Source: Clostridia bacterium (GTDB lineage: Bacteria > Bacillota > Clostridia > Oscillospirales > CAG-272). From it: DNA of 46,955 bases. The DNA lies in contig CAADYQ010000106.1 in NCBI GenBank assembly GCA_900753295.1, positions 1 to 46,955 on the forward strand, given 5' to 3'. Numbering within the stretch: position 1 is the first letter of the stretch; each line of letters begins with the position of its first letter. The position numbers and the translations under genes are program-made. The notes beneath the pieces were generated by a model, which saw only the letters and a program-made list of their open reading frames with translations, was not told the DNA's origin and searched no databases. This document shows positions 8,638 to 16,108 of the stretch, one piece after another.

Positions 8638-8949
8638 ATGGCAGTGAAAGAGAAGATCAGGATCCGTCTTAAGAGCTACGACCACACACTGGTCGATGCC
8701 GCAGCGGCAAAGATCGTCGAAGTCGCAAAGCGCAACGGTGCCGAGGTTTCCGGTCCGATCCCGCTCCCTACCGAGAAGGAGATCGTCACCATTCTTCGTG
8801 CAGTCCACAAATACAAGGACAGCCGCGAGCAGTTTGAGCTTCGCAATCACAAGAGACTGATCGACATCGTCAAACCGTCAAAGAAGCTGACCGAAGAGCT
8901 GATGAACATCGAGCTCCCCGCCGGCGTTGACATCCAGGTAACGCTTTAA
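8638..8949 (+). CDS. rpsJ: 30S ribosomal protein S10
   Basis: A 103-residue protein starting MAVKEKIRIRLKSYDHTLVD, with the conserved GPIPLPTEKE loop. It is a head protein of the 30S subunit and, as NusE, a transcription antitermination factor. AGAGGAGG precedes the ATG at 8638; the frame is open upstream into the leader, but the family N-terminus fixes the start. It is the first gene of the ribosomal operon, and the 125-bp gap to rplC is unusually long and structured. Confidence 0.97.
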   Translation: MAVKEKIRIRLKSYDHTLVDAAAAKIVEVAKRNGAEVSGPIPLPTEKEIVTILRAVHKYKDSREQFELRNHKRLIDIVKPSKKLTEELMNIELPAGVDIQVTL

Positions 8950-8961
8950 GGCGTGCGTGAG

Positions 8962-9053
8962 TGCCGCGAGTCGGCAAACAATGAAGACAAGCCCGTAAGG
9001 GTACTTGTTGGTCAAGTTGGCGCAATCCGAAAGGAAAATCCAAAAACGCCAAC
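8962..9053 (+). other. Three inverted repeats in the rpsJ-rplC gap
   Basis: The gap holds GCCG/CGGC (8963-8975), a two-part stem ACAAG+CCC pairing with GGG+CTTGT (8987-9008), and GTTGGCG/CGCCAAC (9016-9022 with 9047-9053). The last ends 12 nt before the rplC ribosome-binding site. No T-tract follows any of them, so they are not simple terminators; an RNA processing or protein-binding element is possible. Confidence 0.55.
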
Positions 9054-9074
9054 CAATAACCCACAGGAGGAAAA

Positions 9075-9707
9075 ATGAAAAAAGGAATTATCGGTAAAAA
9101 GATCGGTATGACTCAGATCTTCGACGAAGTCGGAAACGTCATCCCGGTAACGGTGATTCAGGCAGGTCCCTGCGTTGTCGCACAGCGCAAGACTGCCGAC
9201 AAGGACGGCTACGAAGCCGTACAGCTCGGTTTTATGGATGCAAAAGCAAAGCAGACCACAAAAGCCGAGGCGGGACATTTTGAAAAGAACGGTCTTGCGG
9301 TGAAGAAACACCTCAAGGAATTCCGTCTTGACGATTGCTCGGCTTATTCGGTCGGCGACGTCGTATCTGTCGAAACCTTCGCCGTAGGCGATAAGGTCGA
9401 CGTTACCGGTACGACCAAGGGACACGGATACTCCGGCGTTATCAAGAGATGGAACCACCACAGACTGAGAATGACGCACGGCGTCGGCCCCGTACACCGC
9501 GAAGTCGGTTCAATGGGTGCTAACTCCAGCCCGTCCCGCGTGTTCAAGAACAAGAAGATGGCAGGTCAGTACGGTCACGAACAGGTCACCATCCTTAATC
9601 TGAACGTAGTCAAGATCGACAAAGAGAACAACCTTATCGCCATCCGCGGAGCGATCCCCGGAGCCAAGGGCGGCATCGTGTTCCTCCGCGACTCGATCAA
9701 GGCATGA
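9075..9707 (+). CDS. rplC: 50S ribosomal protein L3
   Basis: A 210-residue protein beginning MKKGIIGKKIGMTQIFDEVG, containing the long central loop that reaches towards the peptidyl-transferase centre (GVIKRWNHHRLRMTHG, then VHREVGSMGANSSPSRVFKN, about 119-158). It is an early assembly protein of the 50S subunit. AGGAGG at 9065-9070 fixes the ATG at 9075. The next gene, rplD, starts 19 bp after the stop. Confidence 0.97.
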   Translation: MKKGIIGKKIGMTQIFDEVGNVIPVTVIQAGPCVVAQRKTADKDGYEAVQLGFMDAKAKQTTKAEAGHFEKNGLAVKKHLKEFRLDDCSAYSVGDVVSVETFAVGDKVDVTGTTKGHGYSGVIKRWNHHRLRMTHGVGPVHREVGSMGANSSPSRVFKNKKMAGQYGHEQVTILNLNVVKIDKENNLIAIRGAIPGAKGGIVFLRDSIKA

Positions 9708-9726
9708 GAGAGAAGGAGGATAAGCA

Positions 9727-10413
9727 ATGCCTAGCGTAAAAGTTGTTGATATGACAGGCAAAGAGGTCGGCGAAATCAACCTCTCCGAGAAGCTTTTCGG
9801 AGCTGAGGTCTCTGAACCCGTTCTCCATGCCGCGGTCAGAGCATATCTGCTCAACCAGAGACAGGGCACACAGTCCACTCTTACCCGCACCGAGGTTTCG
9901 GGCGGCGGAAGAAAGCCCTGGAGACAGAAAGGCACCGGACGCGCCCGTCAGGGTTCGACCCGTTCGCCTCAGTGGACACACGGCGGCGTGGCTCTCGGCC
10001 CCAAGCCCAGAGATTACCGCGTAACGCTGAACAAAAAGACCCGCAGAGCCGCTCTTGCAAGCGCGCTTTCCGCGAAGGTCGCCGAGGGCAGCCTCGTAGT
10101 TGTGGATTCCGTTAAGCTTGACGCTTACAAGACCTCCGAGATGGTAAAGATGTTTGCCGCTCTCGGTCTTACCAAGGAAGTCACAAAGAAATATAAGGAA
10201 AACAACGAAGTCAAGACCCGCACCGCCAAGGTCGCGGAGAAGACCCTTCTCGTTCTTCCCGAGGTCGACAAGCTCGTAGTAAAGAGCTGCGACAACATTC
10301 CCACCGCCGTGACCACGCTTTACAGCACTCTCAGTGTTTATGACATTCTGAATGCGGAAAAGCTCGTCATGACACGCGAAGCCGTTGAAAAGCTTGAGGA
10401 GGTGTACGCATGA
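9727..10413 (+). CDS. rplD: 50S ribosomal protein L4
   Basis: A 228-residue L4 with the tunnel-lining loop (about 45-97, including GGGRKPWRQKGTGRARQG). In many bacteria L4 also represses the S10 operon. It is about 20 residues longer than typical because of a Lys/Glu-rich insert near 150-170 (TKEVTKKYKENNEVKTRTAK). The ribosome-binding site is GAAGGAGG. The stop codon overlaps the rplW start by four bases, suggesting translational coupling. Confidence 0.96.
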   Translation: MPSVKVVDMTGKEVGEINLSEKLFGAEVSEPVLHAAVRAYLLNQRQGTQSTLTRTEVSGGGRKPWRQKGTGRARQGSTRSPQWTHGGVALGPKPRDYRVTLNKKTRRAALASALSAKVAEGSLVVVDSVKLDAYKTSEMVKMFAALGLTKEVTKKYKENNEVKTRTAKVAEKTLLVLPEVDKLVVKSCDNIPTAVTTLYSTLSVYDILNAEKLVMTREAVEKLEEVYA

Positions 10414-10706
10414 AGAAAATGGTACAGGATATCATCATAAAGCCGGTCATCAGCGAAGCCGGTATGGATATGATGAATCAGAAAAAGTATGTTTTCAAGG
10501 TCATGTCGGATGCCACGAAGCCCGAGATCGCAAATGCGGTCGAGACAATGTTCGGCGTAAAGGTCGCCTCCGTCAACACCATCACGATGAAGCGCAAGCC
10601 CAAGAGACTCGGCGTACACTTCGGCTACACCTCCGAATGGAAGAAAGCCATTGTAACACTTACCGCAGACTCGAAGGCCATCGCCTTCTTCGACGGTATG
10701 AACTGA
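10410..10706 (+). CDS. rplW: 50S ribosomal protein L23
   Basis: A 98-residue protein. After MKKMVQD comes IIIKPVISEAGM, the L23 start signature, and later the NTITMKRKPKRLG region that contacts 23S rRNA at the tunnel exit, where trigger factor and SRP dock. The ATG overlaps the rplD stop (ATGA), and GAGGAGG lies upstream inside rplD. Confidence 0.96.
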   Translation: MKKMVQDIIIKPVISEAGMDMMNQKKYVFKVMSDATKPEIANAVETMFGVKVASVNTITMKRKPKRLGVHFGYTSEWKKAIVTLTADSKAIAFFDGMN

Positions 10707-10727
10707 GAAAGTAGGAGGAAAGAATAA

Positions 10728-11558
10728 ATGCCTACGATCAAACTTAAACCCACTACTCCTTCGAGAAGACAGATGACACTGCCCACCTTTGAGGAGCTGA
10801 CCAAGTTCAGCCCTGAAAAGAGCCTTGTCGTTATCAAGAAGAAGAATGCCGGACGCAATGCGAACGGCAAGATCACCGTCCGTCACAGAGGCGGCGGCAA
10901 CAAGCAGAAATATCGTATAATCGACTTCCGCCGTCTGAACGAGGCTCCTGCCAAGGTCATCGGCATCGAATACGACCCCAACCGTACCGCTTACATCGCA
11001 CTGCTTCAGACCGAAGCCGGCGAGAAGAGCTATGTTATCGCTCCTGTCGGACTCAACGCCGGTGACACCGTTTACTGCGGACCCGACGCCGACATCAAGC
11101 CCGGCAACACTCTTCCCGTTGCGAACATCCCGGTCGGTACCGTTATCTACAACATCGAGCTTTACCCCGGTAAGGGCGGACAGCTCGTTCGTTCCGCCGG
11201 CGCGGCAGCACAGCTCATTTCCAAGGAAAACGGCGTGTGCCTCGTCCGTCTCCCCTCCGGTGAGGTAAGACAGATCCGCCTTGACTGCAAGGCGACAATC
11301 GGTCAGGTCGGCAATATCGAGCATGACACCGTCAAGCTCGGTAAGGCAGGTAAGACCCGTCACAAGGGCATTCGTCCTACCGTTCGCGGTTCTGTTATGA
11401 ACCCCTGCGATCACCCGCACGGCGGCGGCGAGGGCAAGTCTCCGGTCGGCCATCCCGGCCCGCTCACTCCGTGGGGCAAGCCCGCTCTCGGATATAAGAC
11501 GAGAAATAAGAAGGCTAGAACCGAAAAGTTCATAGTCAAGCACAGAAACGCTAAGTAA
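10728..11558 (+). CDS. rplB: 50S ribosomal protein L2
   Basis: A 276-residue, full-length L2. The N-terminal half has the RHRGGGNKQKYRIIDFRR motif, and the C-terminal part carries MNPCDHPHGGGEGKSP, with the conserved His near the peptidyl-transferase centre. L2 is needed for subunit association. It starts 21 bp after rplW with an AGGAGG-type site, and rpsS follows after 13 bp. Confidence 0.97.
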   Translation: MPTIKLKPTTPSRRQMTLPTFEELTKFSPEKSLVVIKKKNAGRNANGKITVRHRGGGNKQKYRIIDFRRLNEAPAKVIGIEYDPNRTAYIALLQTEAGEKSYVIAPVGLNAGDTVYCGPDADIKPGNTLPVANIPVGTVIYNIELYPGKGGQLVRSAGAAAQLISKENGVCLVRLPSGEVRQIRLDCKATIGQVGNIEHDTVKLGKAGKTRHKGIRPTVRGSVMNPCDHPHGGGEGKSPVGHPGPLTPWGKPALGYKTRNKKARTEKFIVKHRNAK

Positions 11559-11571
11559 GGAGGGAATATAA

Positions 11572-11850
11572 ATGAGCAGAAGTCTTAAAAAGGCGCCGTT
11601 CGTAGAAAAGAAGCTCTACGATCGTGTTTGCGCCATGAATGCCAAAAACGAGAAGAAGGTCATAAAGACCTGGTCCCGTGCTTCGGTCATATTCCCCGAA
11701 TTCGTTGGTCACACAATCGCCGTTCATGACGGCCGCAAGCATGTTCCGGTGTACATCATCGAGGATATGGTCGGTCACAGACTGGGCGAGTTCGCTCCTA
11801 CACGTCTTTTCAGAGGCCACTCGGGCTCTAAGACAGCCAACAGCAACTAA
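11572..11850 (+). CDS. rpsS: 30S ribosomal protein S19
   Basis: A 92-residue protein beginning MSRSLKKAPFVEKKLYDRV, ending in the typical basic region (GEFAPTRLFRGHSGSKTANS). It binds the head of the 30S subunit with S13 near the A-site tRNA. AAGGAGGG lies just upstream. Length and sequence are normal for the family. Confidence 0.97.
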   Translation: MSRSLKKAPFVEKKLYDRVCAMNAKNEKKVIKTWSRASVIFPEFVGHTIAVHDGRKHVPVYIIEDMVGHRLGEFAPTRLFRGHSGSKTANSN

Positions 11851-11867
11851 GGGGAGGAAAGAGTACA

Positions 11868-12221
11868 ATGGAAGCAAAAGCTTATCTTAAATATGTGCGC
11901 ATCTCTCCCCGCAAGGTAAAGATCGTTCTCGATCTTATCCGCGGCAAGGATGTCGATACCGCTATGGCGATCCTCAAGCACACTCCCAAGGCTGCGTCCG
12001 AGGAGCTTATCAAGCTGCTCAAGAGCGCAGTTGCCAACGCAGACCACAACTTCCACATGAACACCGAGAAGCTTTATGTTTCGGAGTGCTTCGTGTGCCC
12101 CGGACCCACCCTTAAGAGAATGATGCCGAGAGCCAAGGGCTCGGGCGACAGGATCCTCAAGAGAACGTCACATGTTACCCTTGCTGTCAAGGAAAGAGAA
12201 ACCAAGGAGGTCAATGCGTAA
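11868..12221 (+). CDS. rplV: 50S ribosomal protein L22
   Basis: A 117-residue L22. It opens MEAKAYLKYVRISPRKVKIV and has the conserved beta-hairpin near 85-105 (GPTLKRMMPRAKGSGDRILK) that lines the exit tunnel and is a site of macrolide-resistance changes. GGGGAGGA precedes the start. The stop shares one base with the rpsC start (TAATG). Confidence 0.97.
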   Translation: MEAKAYLKYVRISPRKVKIVLDLIRGKDVDTAMAILKHTPKAASEELIKLLKSAVANADHNFHMNTEKLYVSECFVCPGPTLKRMMPRAKGSGDRILKRTSHVTLAVKERETKEVNA

Positions 12222-13093
12222 TGGGACAGAAAGTTAATCCTCACGGCCTTCGTGTGGGCGTGATCAAGGACTGGGATTCGAGATGGTGCGTAAAGGACGA
12301 AGTGTTCGGAGATGTTCTCGTTTCCGACTACAAGATCCGTAAGCTCCTCAAGACCGAACTTCAGAAAGCGGGAGTCCCGAAGATCGAGATCGAACGCGAT
12401 CAGTACAAGGTCAAAGTTTATATCCACTGCGCAAAGCCCGGTCTTGTTATCGGACGCGGCGGTGAAAATATCGAGGTCCTCAAGTCGAAGGTCGAAGCGA
12501 TCGTCGGCAAGGACCAGAGCGGCAAGCAGATCCCTGTGTCCCTCAACGTTGTTGAGGTCCGCAGCCCCGACCTCAATGCTCAACTCGTTGCAGAGAACAT
12601 CGCAAGCCAGCTCGAGGGCCGTGTTGCCTTCCGCCGTGCTATGAAGATGGCTATCCGCAACACCATGAGACTTGGCGCACGCGGTATCAAGATATCCTGC
12701 GGCGGACGTCTCGGCGGTGCAGAAATTGCCCGTACAGAGCATTATCATGAGGGAACCATTCCGCTTCAGACGCTCAGAGCCGACATCGACTACGGTTTCT
12801 GGGAGGCCAACACCACCTACGGTAAGGTCGGCGTAAAGGTCTGGATCTATAACGGAGAGGTCCTTAACGCTGCCGGTGCGACGCGCGAGCGTCGCGAGCG
12901 CAGAAACGACGGCCGCGATAACCGCGGTGATCGCAGAAACGGCGGACGCAACGACCGTCGCGGCGGCGATCGCAGAAACAACGGCGGCGCACCCCGCGCC
13001 GGCGGAAACAACAACTTCCGCGGTCCGAGAGCGCCGAGACTCCAGTCCGGCGACCGCGCACCCAGAGAAGCGAGAGAAGGGGGCAAGAAATAA
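12221..13093 (+). CDS. rpsC: 30S ribosomal protein S3 with long Arg/Gly/Asn-rich tail
   Basis: A 290-residue protein. Residues 1-215 are a complete S3: MGQKVNPHGLRVGVIKDWDS, a KH domain with the GRGG loop (LVIGRGGENIEVLK, about 76-89) and the C-terminal domain. Usual bacterial S3 ends near 215-230. Here about 75 further residues are dominated by Arg, Asn, Gly and Asp in RRN/RGG-like repeats. The tail is in frame, has normal codons and leads directly into rplP with a one-base overlap, so it is genuine coding sequence. S3 lies at the mRNA entry channel, so such a tail could contact mRNA or degradation factors (inference). Confidence 0.96.
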   Translation: MGQKVNPHGLRVGVIKDWDSRWCVKDEVFGDVLVSDYKIRKLLKTELQKAGVPKIEIERDQYKVKVYIHCAKPGLVIGRGGENIEVLKSKVEAIVGKDQSGKQIPVSLNVVEVRSPDLNAQLVAENIASQLEGRVAFRRAMKMAIRNTMRLGARGIKISCGGRLGGAEIARTEHYHEGTIPLQTLRADIDYGFWEANTTYGKVGVKVWIYNGEVLNAAGATRERRERRNDGRDNRGDRRNGGRNDRRGGDRRNNGGAPRAGGNNNFRGPRAPRLQSGDRAPREAREGGKK

Positions 13094-13518
13094 TGTTAAT
13101 GCCTAAGAGAGTTAAGTTCCGCCGTGTCCAGCGCGGCAGACTTAAAGGTAAAGCCACAAGAGGCAACACCGTGACCTACGGTGAGTACGGACTTATGGCC
13201 CTTGAGCCCGCTTGGATCACAAGCGCTCAGATCGAGGCTGCCCGTATTGCTATGACACGTTACATCAAGCGTGGCGGTAATGTCTGGACAAAGATTTTCC
13301 CCGACAAGCCCATCACCGAGAAGCCTGCTGAGACCCGAATGGGTTCAGGTAAAGGTTCTCCCGAGTACTGGGTCGCGGTAGTCAAGCCCGGACGCGTTAT
13401 GTTTGAAATGAGCGGCGTCTCGGAGGACGATGCAAAGGAAGCTATGCGTCTTGCATCGCACAAGCTGCCGATCAAGTGCAAATTCGTTAAAAAGGCGGAC
13501 GAGGAGGTAGCGCAGTGA
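13093..13518 (+). CDS. rplP: 50S ribosomal protein L16
   Basis: A 141-residue protein starting MLMPKRVKFRRVQRGRLKG, the exact family beginning, which confirms the ATG that overlaps the rpsC stop by one base. It has the RGGNVWTKIFPDKPITEKPA segment (about 58-77) near the A-site. L16 organises the A-site and the binding of several antibiotics. Its last four bases overlap the GTG start of rpmC. Confidence 0.97.
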   Translation: MLMPKRVKFRRVQRGRLKGKATRGNTVTYGEYGLMALEPAWITSAQIEAARIAMTRYIKRGGNVWTKIFPDKPITEKPAETRMGSGKGSPEYWVAVVKPGRVMFEMSGVSEDDAKEAMRLASHKLPIKCKFVKKADEEVAQ

Positions 13519-13712
13519 AAATCAGCGAGATCAGAGAAATGACTTCCGAGCAGCTTGATGCCAAGCTCAAGGAGTTAAAGGAAGAACTGTTCAACCTCCG
13601 CTTCCAGCTTGCTATCAACCAGCTGGAGAACACCAACCGTATCGGTGAAGTGAAAAAGGATATCGCCCGCGTGATGACCGTTCTTAATGATAAGAACGCG
13701 AAGAACGCATAA
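13515..13712 (+). CDS. rpmC: 50S ribosomal protein L29
   Basis: A 65-residue two-helix protein (MKISEIREMTSEQLDAKLKE, then LFNLRFQLAINQLENTNRI) at the tunnel exit next to L23. The start is GTG, overlapping the rplP stop (GTGA), with GAGGAGG upstream inside rplP. Length and motif are normal. Confidence 0.96.
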   Translation: MKISEIREMTSEQLDAKLKELKEELFNLRFQLAINQLENTNRIGEVKKDIARVMTVLNDKNAKNA

Positions 13713-13731
13713 GCGTATGGGAGGCAGAATC

Positions 13732-13989
13732 ATGGAAGAAAGAAACCTCAGAAAAACCCGCGTCGGGATCGTTGTCAGCGATAAGATGGACAAGACCATC
13801 ACGGTCGCCATCGAGGATAACGTAAGACATCCGATATACGGCAAGATCATCAAGCGTACGCTCAAGGTTCATGCTCATGACGAGAACAATGAGTGCGGCA
13901 TAGGTGATAAGGTCAGCATCATGGAGACCCGTCCTCTCTCCAAGACAAAGAGATGGCGCCTCGTTTCCGTGGTGGAAAAAGCCAAATAA
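13732..13989 (+). CDS. rpsQ: 30S ribosomal protein S17
   Basis: An 85-residue OB-fold protein. The ATG at 13732 is chosen because GGGAGG lies upstream and family proteins begin MxERNLRKTRVG; an upstream in-frame ATG would overlap rpmC. It includes VVSDKMDKTITVAIE and the C-terminal ETRPLSKTKRWRLV motif. S17 binds 16S rRNA early in 30S assembly. A 67-bp gap before rplN contains a small hairpin (ATACG/CGTAT, 14018-14035). Confidence 0.96.
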   Translation: MEERNLRKTRVGIVVSDKMDKTITVAIEDNVRHPIYGKIIKRTLKVHAHDENNECGIGDKVSIMETRPLSKTKRWRLVSVVEKAK

Positions 13990-14056
13990 TCAGCACACAT
14001 TGTATGCGAAACAGTAGATACGTCGAAAATCGTATTGAATCAGGAGGAAACGCAAA

Positions 14057-14425
14057 GTGATACAGCAAGAATCAAGGATGAAGGTTGCCGATAACACCGG
14101 CGCCAAAGAGCTTCTTTGCATTCGCGTTCTTGGCGGTACCGGCCGCAGATACGCCGGCGTCGGCGATGTTGTTGTTGCCACCGTCAAAAAAGCGGCTCCC
14201 GCCGGCATGGTCAAGAAGGGCGATGTCGTTAAAGCCGTTATCGTAAGAACCACTCACGGCATTCAGCGCGCTGACGGTTCTTATGTAAGATTTGATGAAA
14301 ACGCGGCTGTCATTATCAAGGATGATAAGACACCTACCGGTACCCGTATATTTGGGCCGGTTGCAAGAGAGCTTCGCGAGAAGCAGTATCTTAAGATACT
14401 CTCCCTCGCACCCGAAGTACTGTAA
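14057..14425 (+). CDS. rplN: 50S ribosomal protein L14
   Basis: A 122-residue protein beginning MIQQESRMKVADNTGAKELL. The start is GTG at 14057, preceded by CAGGAGGAA; no ATG fits the family N-terminus. It contains the conserved GDVVKAVIVRT and DGSYVRFDENAAVII segments. L14 lies at the subunit interface and is the docking site of the silencing factor RsfS. rplX starts 13 bp downstream. Confidence 0.97.
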   Translation: MIQQESRMKVADNTGAKELLCIRVLGGTGRRYAGVGDVVVATVKKAAPAGMVKKGDVVKAVIVRTTHGIQRADGSYVRFDENAAVIIKDDKTPTGTRIFGPVARELREKQYLKILSLAPEVL

Positions 14426-14438
14426 GGAGGAAGAAATA

Positions 14439-14768
14439 ATGAATATCAAAACTGGCGATACCGTTGTTCTTCTCACCGGTAAGTACGAGGAAAAGAAAGA
14501 CGGTAACGGAAAAGTGCTGACCCACAAGGTCATCGCCGTCTCCCCCAAGGAAGACAAGGTTATTGTTGAGGGCGTCAACAGGATCCACAAGCACGTCAAA
14601 CCCCGCAGACAGGGCGAGACCGGCGGGATCTTTGATGCCGAGGGCGCAGTTTACGCCTGCAAGGTCGCTCTTTACTGCTCTGATTGCGGTAAGGGCGTAA
14701 GAGTTAAATCCGCCGTCAAGGACGGCAAAAAGATCCGCGTTTGCGCAAAATGCGGAAAAGAGATCTGA
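14439..14768 (+). CDS. rplX: 50S ribosomal protein L24
   Basis: A 109-residue protein. The KOW motif is in the N-terminus (MNIKTGDTVVLLTGKYEEKK), followed by the VEGVNRIHKHVKP loop and a C-terminal zinc-ribbon-like end with two CxxC pairs (about residues 83-86 and 103-106). The ATG at 14439 has AAGGAGGAAG upstream; the frame is open further upstream but overlaps rplN. L24 initiates 50S assembly at the 5' end of 23S rRNA. Confidence 0.96.
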   Translation: MNIKTGDTVVLLTGKYEEKKDGNGKVLTHKVIAVSPKEDKVIVEGVNRIHKHVKPRRQGETGGIFDAEGAVYACKVALYCSDCGKGVRVKSAVKDGKKIRVCAKCGKEI

Positions 14769-14783
14769 GGGAGGTAAAAGACA

Positions 14784-15338
14784 ATGGCTGAATATACGGT
14801 TAGACTCAAAGACCTCTATCGGAGCGAGGTGGTTCCCGCTCTTCAGAAAAAGTTCCAGTATCAGAGCCCGATGCAGATCCCGAAGCTCGACAAGGTCGTA
14901 CTCAATGTAGGCTGCGGCGATGCAAGAGAGAACTCAAAGGCTATCGACAGCGTTATCGCTGACCTGACGCTCATCACCGGTCAGAAGGCTGTTCCGACCT
15001 ACGCACGTAAGTCGGTCGCAAACTTCAAGGTCCGTGAGGGCATGAAGATCGGCGCCAAGGTCACTCTCCGTGGCGACAGAATGTACGAATTTGTTGACAA
15101 GCTCTTCAACTTCGCACTCCCCCGCGTACGTGACTTCAAGGGTATCAACCCCAACGCGTTCGACGGCAGAGGCAACTACTCCCTGGGACTCAAGGAGCAG
15201 CTCATATTCCCCGAGATCGAGTACGACAAGGTCGATAAGATCCGCGGAATGGACATCTGCTTCGTTACAACCGCTCACACCGACGAGGAAGCCCGCGAGC
15301 TGCTTAAGGCTATGGGTGCTCCCTTTGCGGAAAACTAA
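14784..15338 (+). CDS. rplE: 50S ribosomal protein L5
   Basis: A 184-residue protein with the family signatures MQIPKLDKVVLNVGCGDARE and the C-terminal EYDKVDKIRGMDICFVTTAH. L5 binds 5S rRNA in the central protuberance and contacts the P-site tRNA. GGGAGG precedes the ATG; rpsN follows after 16 bp with its own GGAGG. Confidence 0.97.
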   Translation: MAEYTVRLKDLYRSEVVPALQKKFQYQSPMQIPKLDKVVLNVGCGDARENSKAIDSVIADLTLITGQKAVPTYARKSVANFKVREGMKIGAKVTLRGDRMYEFVDKLFNFALPRVRDFKGINPNAFDGRGNYSLGLKEQLIFPEIEYDKVDKIRGMDICFVTTAHTDEEARELLKAMGAPFAEN

Positions 15339-15354
15339 TAGGAGGTAAGATAAA

Positions 15355-15540
15355 ATGGCGAAGAAATCAATGATTATCAAGCAGCAGAGAGAGCCGAAGT
15401 TCTCGACTCGCCGTTACAACCGCTGCAAGATCTGCGGTCGTCCTCACGCTTATCTCCGCAAATACGGGATCTGCCGTATCTGCTTCCGTAATCTTGCCTA
15501 CAAGGGCGAGATCCCCGGAGTAAAGAAGGCATCCTGGTAA
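15355..15540 (+). CDS. rpsN: 30S ribosomal protein S14, zinc-binding short form
   Basis: A 61-residue S14 (type Z). Two CxxC pairs (CKIC near residue 24 and CRIC near residue 40) bind zinc, unlike the about 100-residue zinc-free form. Start MAKKSMIIKQQREPKFSTRR, end PGVKKASW. It lies in the 30S head near S3 and S10. A 153-bp structured gap follows before rpsH. Confidence 0.97.
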   Translation: MAKKSMIIKQQREPKFSTRRYNRCKICGRPHAYLRKYGICRICFRNLAYKGEIPGVKKASW

Positions 15541-15546
15541 TTGCGC

Positions 15547-15654
15547 GGCTCCCCGAGCGGGAGCCGGGCACGACCCGTTAAACCCCACACTATCGGAAGG
15601 AAATCAAGCTACGTGCCCGATTTAACCGCCGATACGCCGCCGTGGACGCACGGC
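15547..15654 (+). promoter_or_regulatory. Candidate structured RNA element between rpsN and rpsH
   Basis: Three helices are visible by eye: GGCTCCC/GGGAGCC (15547-15565), an 8-bp long-range stem CGGGCACG/CGTGCCCG (15565-15572 with 15612-15619; the first two share base 15565), and a perfect hairpin GCCGTG/CACGGC with a 4-base loop (15639-15654). No T-tract follows. It sits directly upstream of rpsH; S8 is the translational repressor of the spc operon in E. coli, so a repressor site is one possible reading. Confidence 0.6.
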
Positions 15655-15693
15655 AGCAAGATATATTGAACTTGCAATGGAGGAAAAAAAGCA

Positions 15694-16092
15694 ATGCAAA
15701 TGTCAGACGTAATTGCCGATATGCTCACAAGAATCAGAAACGCGAACGATGCAAAGCACGCGACTGTGGACATTCCGGCATCCAACATGAAAAAGGCTAT
15801 CGCCGAAATCCTGGTCAACGAAGGTTATGTAAAGAGCTTTGAGACCATCGAGGACGGCAAGCAGGGCGTTATCCGTATCACGCTCAAATATCAGGGCAAC
15901 AAGCAGAAGGTACTTCGCGGTATCCGCAGAGTTTCCAAGCCCGGTCTTCGCATCTACGCAAGCTGCGAGGATATGCCCCGCGTTATGAACGGACTCGGCA
16001 TCGCTATCGTATCCACCTCAAAGGGCATCATGACCGACAAGCAGGCTCGCAAAGAGAATGTTGGCGGCGAAGTGCTTGCCTTTGTATGGTGA
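15694..16092 (+). CDS. rpsH: 30S ribosomal protein S8
   Basis: A 132-residue protein beginning MQMSDVIADMLTRIRNANDA and ending with the conserved GIMTDKQARKENVGGEVLAF region. It binds the central domain of 16S rRNA and, in studied bacteria, represses the spc operon. GGAGG lies upstream of the ATG. An ATG six bases later (MSDVIADML) would also fit; the spacing slightly favours the one given. Confidence 0.96.
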   Translation: MQMSDVIADMLTRIRNANDAKHATVDIPASNMKKAIAEILVNEGYVKSFETIEDGKQGVIRITLKYQGNKQKVLRGIRRVSKPGLRIYASCEDMPRVMNGLGIAIVSTSKGIMTDKQARKENVGGEVLAFVW

Positions 16093-16108
16093 GTAAGGAG
16101 GCAGAGAT

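Noticed and set aside
10338..11543. About 400-codon minus-strand open frame opposite rplB and rplW
   Set aside because: Antisense shadow of ribosomal-protein genes; composition is not protein-like.
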